This document shows, one piece after another, positions 11,308 to 20,237 of a stretch of DNA of 64,000 bases. Position 1 is the stretch's first letter, and each line of letters starts with the position of its first letter. Source of the DNA: Ypsolopha sequella (taxonomy: Eukaryota; Arthropoda; Insecta; Lepidoptera; Ypsolophidae). The notes beneath the pieces were generated by a model. That model had not been told where the DNA came from. It searched no databases and saw only the letters and a list, made by a program, of their open reading frames with translations. The translations under genes and the position numbers were made by a program. The stretch covers positions 7,984,417 to 8,048,416 of the forward strand of contig OW203997.1 in the NCBI GenBank assembly GCA_934047225.1, read 5' to 3'.

Positions 11308-11736
11308 TGTCTTAAATGGAACTTAGTCGAAGTCAAGGAAACACCTTCTTGACTGAGCAGGTTTATTTCGTAGTAGGTATGTAACATTGTAAGTTTTTAC
11401 AAGATTTACCTATAATCATGAGAATCTAGTGATAATTACATGTTACACATCCTCATTCGGATGTTCTTGTAAATATTCAGTTTGTAACTAAAAGAACTGG
11501 CTTTTGAACGGTAAACAGAATTTTTGTACATTGTATTTGCTTGGCATCTATGTAAAGTCTACATCTATGTAAAGTCTATATTTTCCAAGTTTATTAGTTG
11601 TCGCAATTGTATTTTTAAATAATGTTAGCTGGTCTTTGTTATGAAAGATCTTGTTCACTAATTTTGCATAATATGAGAAAGGTATCAGATATGACAAGCG
11701 TCAATGTGTGATAGCCCCAAAACCCCAGAGCAGCAC
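11308..11736. other. No gene recognised
   Basis: AT-rich sequence. A short direct repeat (ACATCTATGTAAAGTCTA) occurs near 11,556-11,580. Nothing else could be assigned. Confidence 0.4.
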
Positions 11737-12060
11737 TTAAGAGGCTATGCGAATTTTATTTTTGTCACTGTCACTCCAAGCGAAAAATCGCGCAGTGCGA
11801 GAGGGGTGGATTCAGGGCAAAAGGGAAAAAAGTTGGTTTTATATTTTTACTAAAAAAACTAAAATAGCTAGCAAAATTTCAAATATCAAATCTCTAGATA
11901 TTGTTGAAACACACCTAATAAATTATGTTTGAGTTCTGTACATGGTTCCTATTCGTCAAACGAGGAGAAAAAGTGTGTTTTAAGACCTCATTTCAACAAT
12001 TATTTCTATCGAGGAAAATGTATCCAACCATGTTTTCCAATTTCAAAACCCTAGATTATA
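11737..12060 (+). repeat. Dispersed repeat, family B copy 1
   Basis: Closely similar over ~320 bp to 29,885-30,200. Shared blocks include AAAATCGCGCAGTGCGAGAG, ATAGCTAGCAAAATTTCAAA and ATTTCAACAATTATTTC. More diverged relatives lie at 59,871-60,150 and inside the second palindrome. It is non-coding. Confidence 0.7.
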
Positions 12061-12071
12061 TGGTCAAAATG

Positions 12072-12096
12072 CATTATTATTATTATTATTATTATT
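12072..12096. repeat. (ATT)n microsatellite
   Basis: A run of ATT units at the left edge of the GC-rich segment into which the Gypsy-like element inserted. A matching (TTA)n lies at 28,457-28,485 on the other side. Confidence 0.85.
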
Positions 12097-12784
12097 ATGT
12101 AGGTACACTTTTCAGTCACGGGCCCATAGGGACCCGGTCATTTGAAAGGCATTCATGGGGCCGAAGCCAACATTGAAGAGGCCTTTGGTACCATTTAATC
12201 TAGATGTGAGATGGCTGCATCCATGGGGGCCTCTCCCTCAGTGTATCATTGTGATACACTAACGGACAGTCCCCCACAGTTGCCAAACTATTGCCAGGAA
12301 GGAAGCGACTTGGAGTGGGCTATGAGGATGGGATGCTAAATGGGCCGGATAACAGGGCTATGGAGTGAGATAACGGACATCTGCCTCGAAAATCTCTCAC
12401 AAATTTAAATATGGCAGATGGTGACTTGCTGCTTAATAACTATCCACCAGGATAGCCGTTGTGGGCCCCCTATCTAGCCACCATGGGGCGGCCAGGGGGC
12501 AACACTATGTAAGCAGCTAAGGTTGTCGAGAGGTGAGTCTGCGGGGCGCAAGATCCTTCTAACAGTCAAGTGCCCCCGGCGTTATGACATTTTACACTTC
12601 CAACCTGGAGCATAGGTTCCGCTCTTGCATCTCCACTCTGGCCGGCTGGTTAAGGCAAGCGCAGAGGTAGGGGGTGTGTTGCTGTGTGTATGTGTGTGTG
12701 TAGCGCATGTGTGATAGTGTCCCCTGGAGGTAGGGTCCGTGGTGTCGCCACTCACCATCGACTCGCCACAAGCCGCCCTGCGGT
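12097..12784 (-). repeat. GC-rich repeat fragment split by the Gypsy-like element (main part)
   Basis: This ~690-bp segment is far more GC-rich than its surroundings and continues at 28,394-28,456 beyond the Gypsy-like insertion. Read on the minus strand it ends in an (AAT)n tail, which suggests the 3' part of a non-LTR retrotransposon. No reverse transcriptase motif is visible, so the family is not identified. A CA/TG-rich run lies near 12,682-12,704. Confidence 0.45.
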
Positions 12785-13112
12785 TGTAAGATATTGGAAG
12801 CAGAAAACTTGTTTTTAAAAAACAATTATATTTTTATTTAGATTATTACAAGAGTTCTCACTGTGGAGACTGGAATTAGAATGAATATAATAATAGGGAG
12901 TTTGGGTTTTATACCCTTACTCTTATCGCTTATGACTAACAGAATGTTCTGACTAACTTAACTAACTTAGTGACTAAGAGATTACAATTTGAGAAAGTAG
13001 AAGATAGTAAATGTTATCTTCGACGGAAGTTGTTATCGTCAGTTTAAGGTCTAATATTAATGACTAATGTTAACAGAGGTATGCTATGACTAGTTGTGTA
13101 GGGTACGTAACA
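12785..13112 (-). repeat. 3' LTR of the Gypsy-like element
   Basis: 328 bp; on the minus strand it begins TGTTACGTACCC and ends ATATCTTACA. It matches 28,062-28,389 at 327 of 328 positions by eye. A purine-rich GGGGAGG tract directly precedes it on the minus strand. Confidence 0.95.
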
Positions 13113-13121
13113 CCTCCCCTC
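13113..13121 (-). other. Polypurine tract of the Gypsy-like element
   Basis: On the minus strand AGAGGGGAGG abuts the TGTTAC start of the 3' LTR. This is the expected plus-strand primer position. Confidence 0.75.
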
Positions 13122-13520
13122 TTAGAACAAAGTTGGGGCGTGTTTGCCGGAACTTTGAGGACTTTTCTTGATTGTAACTTCGTCTTCATCTTCAGAAATG
13201 CATGACGTGTCCGTCATGTTTAAGGTTGTCATCGGGACGGCTATGTGTTGTTTGCGAGTGGATCTGTCAAAACAGTTGTTGAATATTTGTATACATCCAT
13301 TTTGATGGTTATGTCCTTTGAAGTAGTTAAAGAAGCTTGAAGGGCAGCATTTGTATATGCAGAATATTAGCATAATAATTCCCAGGAATATGCTAAGTAC
13401 TGAAAATTTTGAGCTATGTTTGCTTAGAAATGATGCTTCATTTTCTTTCAGTCGTTGAGAATAGGTTTTGATTTCTTCTTTAATTGTGTGCAATGAATCT
13501 AGTGGAATCGTTATTGATCT
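13122..13520 (-). pseudogene. env: env, membrane-anchor end (downstream of an in-frame stop)
   Basis: This is the same reading frame as the env segment upstream, cut off from it by a TGA at 13,521-13,523. The first ATG is at 13,493 and the frame ends with TAA at 13,122-13,124. It contains a hydrophobic transmembrane stretch (FSVLSIFLGIIMLIFC) followed by a Cys pair and a short basic, Cys-containing cytoplasmic tail. This is the usual C-terminal layout of baculovirus-F-like envelope proteins of insect errantiviruses. Cut off from the ectodomain, it cannot act as an envelope protein. Confidence 0.75.
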
Positions 13521-14555
13521 TCATATCATTTCTGGTGGTTCCAAATCAAGGATTTCTGGAACACAATTATCTTCAATATCTACAGTAATTATTGGATGAG
13601 TAATGTTGACCGACTTTTCTTCTTCAGCATTCAGAGTAATAAACGTTGTACAAAATTTACATCCAGGATCTAGAGATATGATTCCCGTGCCAGCTATTTC
13701 ATTATGGGTGATTTTGTTTCCACATTCTATGGCATATGTGGTTTTGTGATGTAGTAAAAATATCCATTTGTTATTCTTCAATGGCTGGAACGTATTGACT
13801 TGAGCGGCGATTGTAGTTACTTCACACATTTCGGGTAATTCTTTGCTGCTTGTCATCAGAATAGCCATTTCACAAGTTGGCCTGGTATTGTAGTGATATA
13901 TTGGTTGATCTTTACAGACCCTTGCTTCTGTTGCAAATGTTTTGCAATTTTCCATAGAGCTCATAACAACGTACTGTTGTTGTGAAGAACTTGTGGCAAG
14001 GTAGGTTTGCTCAGGAAGGATAACGGAATAGAGAGAGGAGTTCGGATGTCTTATAGGGATTGGATAGATACGATATAAGGTGAATTTATCGTTTTTAACC
14101 AAAGGGAATTCGAGAATATATATTAATTTATTCATGTATATATATGATGTTATTGTTGAGGACTCTAGGATTTGATGGATATTTTGCATAGTTACAGGGG
14201 CTACTAGATTTCTATTAATTCTGTCTGGGCTAGAAGATAAAAGTTCTTTATATAATCTTACAGTAGAAATGATCGAGGGATGAACTGCACCCGATTTAAT
14301 AAACAAAATGCTTGTAATAATGTCATCGATTTCTTTTTCCAGTGTCATAACGGCTTCAAGGATTTGAATTGATACTGATGAAATTTCTTCTGATATTGTT
14401 AAATTAAATATTATTTTACTAGATGTATTAAAGTATGAACTGATTTTTCTTAGATTTTCGTTTATTACTATTTCATCGTAAGATATTTTATATATAGTTT
14501 CATTGAAGTTAGTAACTGTTGAGGATATTATTTGTAACTGTTGTTTTAATATGTC
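13521..14555 (-). pseudogene. env: env (F-like envelope glycoprotein), 5'-truncated ectodomain
   Basis: The frame is open from 14,555 (just after a TAA at 14,556-14,558) to a TGA at 13,521-13,523; the first ATG is at 14,348. Helical, heptad-like sequence leads into a motif with VHPSII, then a Cys-rich ectodomain resembling the membrane-proximal F1 half of baculovirus F and errantivirus Env proteins. The signal peptide, the N-terminal F2 part, a furin-type cleavage site and the fusion peptide are not found; only about 50 bp separate this frame from the integrase stop at 14,607. So the gene is both 5'-deleted and interrupted. The family call is from residue pattern only, without a search. Confidence 0.75.
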
Positions 14556-14606
14556 TTAATAAGATTTAACTTTCTAAAAATACTTTAATACTACATGATT
14601 GAGTTT

Positions 14607-15749
14607 TTAGTCATGCAATGGTCTTAGCCGATTAGCATGCACTACATAATTTCGTCCTGTTTTATTGATAACATAATTTTCATTGAACCCTATTCTTGTG
14701 ATATTATAAGGTCCTTCCCATTTGTGATCTAAGTTATTTGGATTAGGTATTTGGAGCATAACTTTGTCACCTACATTGAATTTAGCTACATTCTTTATGG
14801 ATTTGTCATAACGTTCCTTGGCTTTATCTTTCATGGACTCTACGTTGCGTTTAGCTATTTCTCGAGTTATTTTTAATCTTTCATTGAAATCGTTAAGATA
14901 ATCGTTAGTTGTATATTCACGGATGTCTTTTGCAGAGTAAAGTGAATGGGGTTTGTATCCAAAAAGTAGTTCGTGAGGAGTAAAACCAGTTGATTGATTT
15001 ACAGAGGTATTGTGACACATAATAGCAAGAGGGACTATTTGATCCCAGTTTGAGTTTCTTCTTTTATGATATATGCGAATATGATCTCTAAGGACGGCAT
15101 GAAAACGTTCTAACGATCCATTTGTTTGAGGATGGTAGGCAGTACTCAAAGTATGATTGCAACCTAATTGTTTCATTAAGTGTTTTAATATATTATTTAC
15201 AAATTCTCCACCTTGGTCAGAATGGAACCGTTTGGGAACACCAAAGTGTTGACAAAAGATTAAAAGAGTTTTAGCTATGGTGACTGGCTGTTTGTCAGGA
15301 ATTGGGTAAGCTTGAACAAATCGGGTTAAATCATCTTGTAAAGTTAGAATGTATTTATTGAAGTCACCTGTTATGTCAGAATAAGAAACTAAATCAATAG
15401 TCACGCGTTCGAAAGGTTCACTAGATGATGTCGTTATAACCATCGGGGCTTTATAAGTTTTTCTTTGTATTTTACTCCGTTGGCAATCTAAACAGTTGTC
15501 TATGTATTTCTTGATGTCATCAGTCATGCCTTTCCAGAAGTATTCTGACCGTATTTTCCTCGTAGTTTCGATAATGCCTCGATGACCAGATAACGGTTCA
15601 TCGTGGAAACTTTTGAGAATTTCGGGTATTTGTTCTTGAGATGGATATTTAACAGTATTTTGACAAATTGTTTGTAATCGCGGGATTACAGAAACTGCAG
15701 GGCGGATGGGATTTGACACAGGAGAATTGTGGAAACAATGTGGGTGCAC
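14607..15749 (-). CDS. pol: Pol 3' part: integrase of the Gypsy-like element, separated from the rest of pol by the BEL/Pao insertion
   Basis: The zinc-binding module (H..GH ... CLDCQ) is followed by a core with Asp (TIDLVSY), Asp (HSDQGGEF) and Glu (NGSLERFH). The last two are 35 residues apart, as in retroviral integrases. A C-terminal GDKVML...WEGPYNI segment is typical of Gypsy integrases. The ATG at 15,749 and about the first 25 codons belong to the LTR of the nested element; genuine pol sequence starts at 15,667-15,672. Skipping the insertion and one TTGTT copy puts this frame exactly in register with the upstream pol part, so pol was continuous before the insertion. As it stands it has no normal start. 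Confidence 0.88.
   Translation of the reverse strand: MHPHCFHNSPVSNPIRPAVSVIPRLQTICQNTVKYPSQEQIPEILKSFHDEPLSGHRGIIETTRKIRSEYFWKGMTDDIKKYIDNCLDCQRSKIQRKTYKAPMVITTSSSEPFERVTIDLVSYSDITGDFNKYILTLQDDLTRFVQAYPIPDKQPVTIAKTLLIFCQHFGVPKRFHSDQGGEFVNNILKHLMKQLGCNHTLSTAYHPQTNGSLERFHAVLRDHIRIYHKRRNSNWDQIVPLAIMCHNTSVNQSTGFTPHELLFGYKPHSLYSAKDIREYTTNDYLNDFNERLKITREIAKRNVESMKDKAKERYDKSIKNVAKFNVGDKVMLQIPNPNNLDHKWEGPYNITRIGFNENYVINKTGRNYVVHANRLRPLHD
15668..15672. repeat. Target-site duplication of the nested BEL/Pao element (left)
   Basis: TTGTT immediately outside the left LTR. The same five bases lie at 23,493-23,497 outside the right LTR. Five-base duplications are usual for BEL/Pao elements. Confidence 0.9.
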
Positions 15750-16119
15750 TGACTGACCTGTGTTATATGTTGTTCTTGGTGTTTTCGGTGAGCCGACGAA
15801 ACGCGCCGCGTGTCGTCTCCCCTCGTTGAGCTGATTAATGCTGGCACTTTGGGCAGTGATGAGCTGGATGTCTTGAAGTATTACACAGCACTTATATGTT
15901 CACAAGACACGGTGAATACGCGAGATTGTTTGTATCGGCGGCACGAATGTTTATACACGTGTGTCGTTCTCTCGAGAGTTCGGACGCAACAGAACGAAGC
16001 CAGCGCCCGCGCGCGCCTCGACCGGCGCGCGACGTGGAGGGGGTGGTCGTTCGCGCATGCGCACGCGAATGACACGTCATGTTCTAACGTCATGCTGGTA
16101 ACGTAGTGTAGCGTGAACA
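15673..16119 (-). repeat. 3' LTR of the nested BEL/Pao element
   Basis: On the minus strand it begins TGTTCACGCTACACTACG and ends CCCGCGATTACA. It duplicates 23,046-23,492 at a constant offset of 7,373 bases. It is GC-rich and contains CACGTG (15,956-15,961) and CGCGCATGCGCA (16,052-16,063). The preceding sequence is a C-run on the element strand, so a classical polypurine tract is not obvious. The pol frame runs into the LTR. Confidence 0.94.
16052..16063. promoter_or_regulatory. NRF-1/Erect-wing-type site in the BEL/Pao LTR
   Basis: CGCGCATGCGCA fits the known palindromic NRF-1 consensus YGCGCAYGCGCR; the insect homologue is Erect wing. The same site is at 23,425-23,436 in the 5' LTR, where it could act on element transcription. 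Binding is inferred from the motif alone. Confidence 0.35.
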
Positions 16120-19100
16120 TCCTGGGGGGGCCGGGGCTGCGGCTCCTCTTGAGCTGAATCCAACGGCAGCCTGGCTATCTTGAACACAGGTCGTCGCAGA
16201 TTTCCATGAGCTGTGTCCAGATCCACAACTCGTATCACTCCATCCTTGCCAGGTATCGTGCGGAGAATTCTTCCCAACTTCCATTGGAGCGGAGGCAGGT
16301 CATCCTCTTTGATGAGTACCAGTTCACCCACTTGAGGAGGGGAAGAAGGGGAGAGCCATTTGGAGCGGGTTTGCAGGGTATGGAGGTAGGATCTGGACCA
16401 GAGAGTCCAAAAGCGCTGAGAGAGCGCTTGAATGAGTTGAAACCGTTTAAGAGCAGATATGGGTCTGTCGTCAAAAGACTGCTCAGGTAGAGCGGTGAGC
16501 GGACGACCAATAATGAAATGTCCGGCCGTGAGAGGTTCAAAGTCCGTAGGGTCGGATGAAATTGGGCAGAGGGGTCTTGAATTGAGTACAGCCTCAATTC
16601 GAGCCAAAAGAGTAGAGAATTCCTCAAAAGTGAGGTGCTGTTCACCTATCACACGATAAAGTAGTTGCTTGGTGGATTTTACGTTTATTTCGTGCAGTGC
16701 GCCGAACCAAGGCCCTTTAGGCGGGTTCAGTAACCAAGTTATGTGCTGATTCGCGAGCTTGTGAGTGATTGCATCATTGTTTGACCTGAGGAAGTTCTGA
16801 ACTTCAATGAGTTGATTCCTAGCACCTACATAGTTTGTGCCGCAGTCTGAACGAATGAGAACCGGAGTACCGCGACGTGAGATAAAACGTTGCAATGCCG
16901 CAAAGAACGCTTCCGTTGAGAGTGCAGAGACTGGTTCCAAATGAACCGCCTTTGTTGCGAGGCAAACGAAAATACAAAAGTACGCTTTTATGAGTTTCGC
17001 GTTCCGCAACGTGCTGGATTTAACGAAGAAGTGGCCAGCAAAGTCCGTCGTGACGTGACTAAAAACTGGCTGAGGAGTAACTCTGTCTGCTGGGAGATCA
17101 GCCATGAGCGGAGCCTTAGGCTGAGCGCGGCACCGGAAACATCTAATACATTTAAACACGCGGTGTCTAATAATACGACGAGCGGACAGAATCCAGTACT
17201 GCTGGCGTAATATGGCGTGTAATGTGTCAGCTCCAGGGTGGCAGTGTATTGTGTGATAGTGATCTATAATGAGATCTACGAGCGGACTGGAGCTGGGTAG
17301 AATGAGTGGGTGTTGAGCGTCATACCTAATTGACGCGTGAGAGAGACGACCACCGACTCTCAAGAGGCCGTCCTTTATGAAGGGCGAGAGACGCTGGAGC
17401 CGAACGGGACAAACTTTATCAGTCTGGATACGATTAATGTCTTCAGCAAACTCATTGTGCTGAACAGAGCGGACCCAGTGCAACAGAGCGTCCCTGCGTT
17501 CACTAGCTGTCAACGGACCAGAGCGCCGTGCATCTGGGCTGTGCCGACAATTGAATATGAACCTTTTAATACAAGCCGTCACTCCGACGAGCTTATCAAG
17601 TGAGCTGTAGCGAGTGAGCAAGTCCAGATCGATATCTGGGACTGCTATGTGTGCTGGTACCTTTTTGGGCTTAAGGCCTGGGAGAGCATGATGGCCTAGA
17701 GCGGGTGGCATCTTGGGCCAAGTGCAGATAGGTTCTTTGAGCCAACTGGGTGACCACCAAAGGTCATGAAGTGAGAGAGATTGGGCAGACATGCCTCTGC
17801 TTGCACAGTCAGCAGGGTTGAGATTCGTGGGCACATGCCTCCACGTATGGCTAGTTGAAGTAGCTGTAATCTTAGCCACTCGATTGGCCTCGAAAGTCTG
17901 TAATCGGTGAGGTGAAGTGTTGAGCCATGCCAACACTATTGTGCTATCTGACCAGCATGTGTGTGTTTGAATGGCTATATGAGCTGACAGTTGGGCTGAC
18001 ACTCGAGTCATGAGCTGAGATAAAAGAGTCGCGGCTGACAACTCCAATTTCAGGATTGAGAGACGAGTCTTTATGGGTGCGACCTTGGACTTGCCAATGA
18101 TTAGGTGTACATTGACATGTCCAGTGGTATTGCGCTCATGAAGGTAGATAACGGCACCAAAGCCAGCCTCTGATGCGTCCGCGAACCCGTGAAGTGAGTA
18201 AGTAGACGTGGGCTTGTACTTACAAATGTGCCGAGGTAAACGGAGGTTTGAGAGCTGAGGAAGATCCTCTGAGATGTGTTGCCACTCTGTGTGGACTTCT
18301 TCAGAGATAGGCTCATCCCATCCTATTTTCAGAAGCCAAAGCTTCTGGAGAAGAATCTTTGCGCGGAAGATGACTGGAGTAACCCAGCCATTGGGGTCAT
18401 AGAGAGACGCTACTGTACTGAGAATGGAGCGCTTTGTGACTTGAGCATGAGTGGGCAAAGAAATGCGATAAGTGAACTCATCAGTTTGAGGAATCCACTG
18501 TATTCCCAGAACCTTAATGGAATTAGAGTCGGGACTGAAGTCAAAGTCCTTGGGCATGTCGCACTGGTCATCTGGGAATCGTTCAAGGAGCTGGGGCGAG
18601 TTGGAGGTCCATTTACTGAGCTGAAAGCCACCTAGGGCGAGTAACTCGATCAGTTCGCTTTGGAGCGACTGAGCAGATTCTACAGAATCTGCACCTGAGA
18701 GAATGTCGTCCACAAATATTGATTTGCGGAGGACCTGAGCAGCGTGGGGGTAGCGATGACCTTCGTCATCAGCCAATTGGAGTAAAGTGCGGATGGCATG
18801 GTATGGGCTGGACCTTAATCCATATGTGACGGTATTAAGGGCATACGTGAGCAGGGGCTGGTCGGGTGAAGACCGCCAGAGAATGAGTTGAAAACGTCTT
18901 TGCTCTGGGTGAATGAGTATATTTCGGAACATCATTCGGATGTCTGTGCTGAAAACTTGTGAGTGGGTCCTGAAGGACATGATAATGTCAACAATATCTT
19001 GCTGAAGAGCTGGACCTGTATGAAGACAATCATTTAGATTGACGCCGTTTGAGCTCTTACAACTTCCGTCAAACACACAGCGCAACTTTTCTGATCCTGG

Positions 19101-20111
19101 CTTGAATATGCCATGATGTGGGATATAGAAATGGGATTTATGAGCAAAGGTATTGGGGTGACACGGCGACATATGTCCCAATTTTATGTAATCTGACATG
19201 AATTCTACGTATTTCGAGCGGAAGGGCGGGTTCGCTTGCAGCTTCTTCTCTAAGTTGAGAAACCTGCGCAGAGCAATAGCGTGAGTGGAACCTAATGTCG
19301 GCGCGTTGTGTAGAAAGGGCAGTGTAACCACATATTGACCTGATGGTTCACGAGTAGTTGTGGTGCGGAAAATGTCCTCACACTGATCCTCTAATGGGCT
19401 GGTATGCTTGTAGGTTTGGGGTTCCTCAGATTCCCAAAACCTCTCAAGACTTTTGTGAATGTCATGAGTGGAATGCTCTGAGTCCGTGTGAGAGCCGACA
19501 ATGTGAACGGAATTGACCTGATTCGTGGGTGAGGTGTGTAAATTTTCGAAAGGTCCAATCAACGTAAAATCAAATATCGTGCCGAAGGCTATAGGCTTGC
19601 CAGGGCCGAGCGAAACCTTGGTTCCGTCTAACACTTGACCAAGAATGTCAGATCCTAGTATTAGATCAACCGGAGCTGGTGTGTGATATTCTCGATCAGC
19701 AAGAGGAATCGGTGGGTGACCTGTTAACTGAGCGAGATCTGGAACCTTTTCCAACGGTAGGTACCCAGTTACGTTCTTCAATATATGGGCTGTGGCCGTG
19801 ATCATAGGTGTGTCACGGTGAGTAGGTCGGCATACAATTGTGATTGATGCCTTTGAGTTTTGTGTGTGCTGATTTCCAACTCCTGCGATTTTTAGACATG
19901 TATGTTTTGATGGTAAATTTAAAACTGTGGCCATGCGCTGAGAACAAAGAGTTAGCATACTTCCACAGTCTAACAGTGCTCGTGCTGAGTGAAATTGACC
20001 ATGTACGTCTGCTATTTTAAGTGAGACGGTTGGCAACAAAATTGGTGTGTTAGTGACGTTCACTACACGTTGTGCGGAGTTACAGGAATCTTCTGTTGGA
20101 GTTGAAGTCAT
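16077..20111 (-). CDS. pol: BEL/Pao Pol polyprotein (nested element)
   Basis: 1,344 residues from the first ATG after the gag stop. Order: aspartic protease near residue 45 (ALLDCGSMLTLCS); reverse transcriptase with FVDD (a YxDD variant) around residue 470; RNase H with GFADASEAGFG and, later, CWSDSTIVLAW; integrase zinc module (HCHPG ... CIRCFRCR); integrase core with Asp (TTDFAGH), Asp (RSDCGTNYVGA) and Glu (GALHEINVKS). The frame ends inside the 3' LTR, so the last ~15 residues are LTR-encoded. It is in the same frame as gag, with no stop other than the gag TGA between them. The ATG at 20,111 may therefore not be the real start; synthesis as a Gag-Pol readthrough product is more likely. 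Confidence 0.93.
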   Translation of the reverse strand: MTSTPTEDSCNSAQRVVNVTNTPILLPTVSLKIADVHGQFHSARALLDCGSMLTLCSQRMATVLNLPSKHTCLKIAGVGNQHTQNSKASITIVCRPTHRDTPMITATAHILKNVTGYLPLEKVPDLAQLTGHPPIPLADREYHTPAPVDLILGSDILGQVLDGTKVSLGPGKPIAFGTIFDFTLIGPFENLHTSPTNQVNSVHIVGSHTDSEHSTHDIHKSLERFWESEEPQTYKHTSPLEDQCEDIFRTTTTREPSGQYVVTLPFLHNAPTLGSTHAIALRRFLNLEKKLQANPPFRSKYVEFMSDYIKLGHMSPCHPNTFAHKSHFYIPHHGIFKPGSEKLRCVFDGSCKSSNGVNLNDCLHTGPALQQDIVDIIMSFRTHSQVFSTDIRMMFRNILIHPEQRRFQLILWRSSPDQPLLTYALNTVTYGLRSSPYHAIRTLLQLADDEGHRYPHAAQVLRKSIFVDDILSGADSVESAQSLQSELIELLALGGFQLSKWTSNSPQLLERFPDDQCDMPKDFDFSPDSNSIKVLGIQWIPQTDEFTYRISLPTHAQVTKRSILSTVASLYDPNGWVTPVIFRAKILLQKLWLLKIGWDEPISEEVHTEWQHISEDLPQLSNLRLPRHICKYKPTSTYSLHGFADASEAGFGAVIYLHERNTTGHVNVHLIIGKSKVAPIKTRLSILKLELSAATLLSQLMTRVSAQLSAHIAIQTHTCWSDSTIVLAWLNTSPHRLQTFEANRVAKITATSTSHTWRHVPTNLNPADCASRGMSAQSLSLHDLWWSPSWLKEPICTWPKMPPALGHHALPGLKPKKVPAHIAVPDIDLDLLTRYSSLDKLVGVTACIKRFIFNCRHSPDARRSGPLTASERRDALLHWVRSVQHNEFAEDINRIQTDKVCPVRLQRLSPFIKDGLLRVGGRLSHASIRYDAQHPLILPSSSPLVDLIIDHYHTIHCHPGADTLHAILRQQYWILSARRIIRHRVFKCIRCFRCRAQPKAPLMADLPADRVTPQPVFSHVTTDFAGHFFVKSSTLRNAKLIKAYFCIFVCLATKAVHLEPVSALSTEAFFAALQRFISRRGTPVLIRSDCGTNYVGARNQLIEVQNFLRSNNDAITHKLANQHITWLLNPPKGPWFGALHEINVKSTKQLLYRVIGEQHLTFEEFSTLLARIEAVLNSRPLCPISSDPTDFEPLTAGHFIIGRPLTALPEQSFDDRPISALKRFQLIQALSQRFWTLWSRSYLHTLQTRSKWLSPSSPPQVGELVLIKEDDLPPLQWKLGRILRTIPGKDGVIRVVDLDTAHGNLRRPVFKIARLPLDSAQEEPQPRPPQDVHATLRYQHDVRT

Positions 20112-20231
20112 TGAGTGAAAATGAACTGAGTGTGTATGTGCTGATTGAGTGTGTGATGAGTGTGCTGAGTGTGCTGAGTGTGCTGAGTGCTGGTCGTCCT
20201 CGCCTTCATAGTGCTCTGTTATTGTAGGTAG
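20112..20231 (-). other. Gag-Pol linker with a short tandem repeat
   Basis: This 120-bp stretch between the gag TGA and the first pol ATG is open in the common gag/pol frame. It contains a 9-bp tandem repeat near 20,159-20,188 (GTGCTGAGT on the + strand), read as repeated His-Ser-Ala. Its openness supports translation through the stop. Confidence 0.7.
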
Positions 20232-20237
20232 TCATTG
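20229..20237 (-). promoter_or_regulatory. Candidate readthrough stop between gag and pol (TGA CTA)
   Basis: Gag ends CAA CAA TGA and the next codon is CTA. UGA followed by CUA is a well-known leaky context, for example in alphaviruses and some animal genes. Gag and pol are in one frame and the 40 codons after the TGA are open. An ordinary nonsense mutation remains the alternative. Confidence 0.5.

Noticed and set aside
12592..12825. 77-codon minus-strand ORF in the GC-rich repeat
   Set aside because: It crosses the LTR/flank boundary of the Gypsy-like insertion, so it cannot be an ancestral gene.
13122..14555. Working envelope protein
   Set aside because: The gene lacks its 5' part and has an in-frame stop before the membrane anchor.
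15810..16120. Short ORFs on both strands in the BEL/Pao LTR
   Set aside because: Duplicated exactly in the other LTR and lying in GC-rich regulatory sequence; accidental open frames.
16206..18635. Several + strand ORFs of 60-130 codons
   Set aside because: They lie antisense to the minus-strand BEL/Pao pol frame and are shadows of it.
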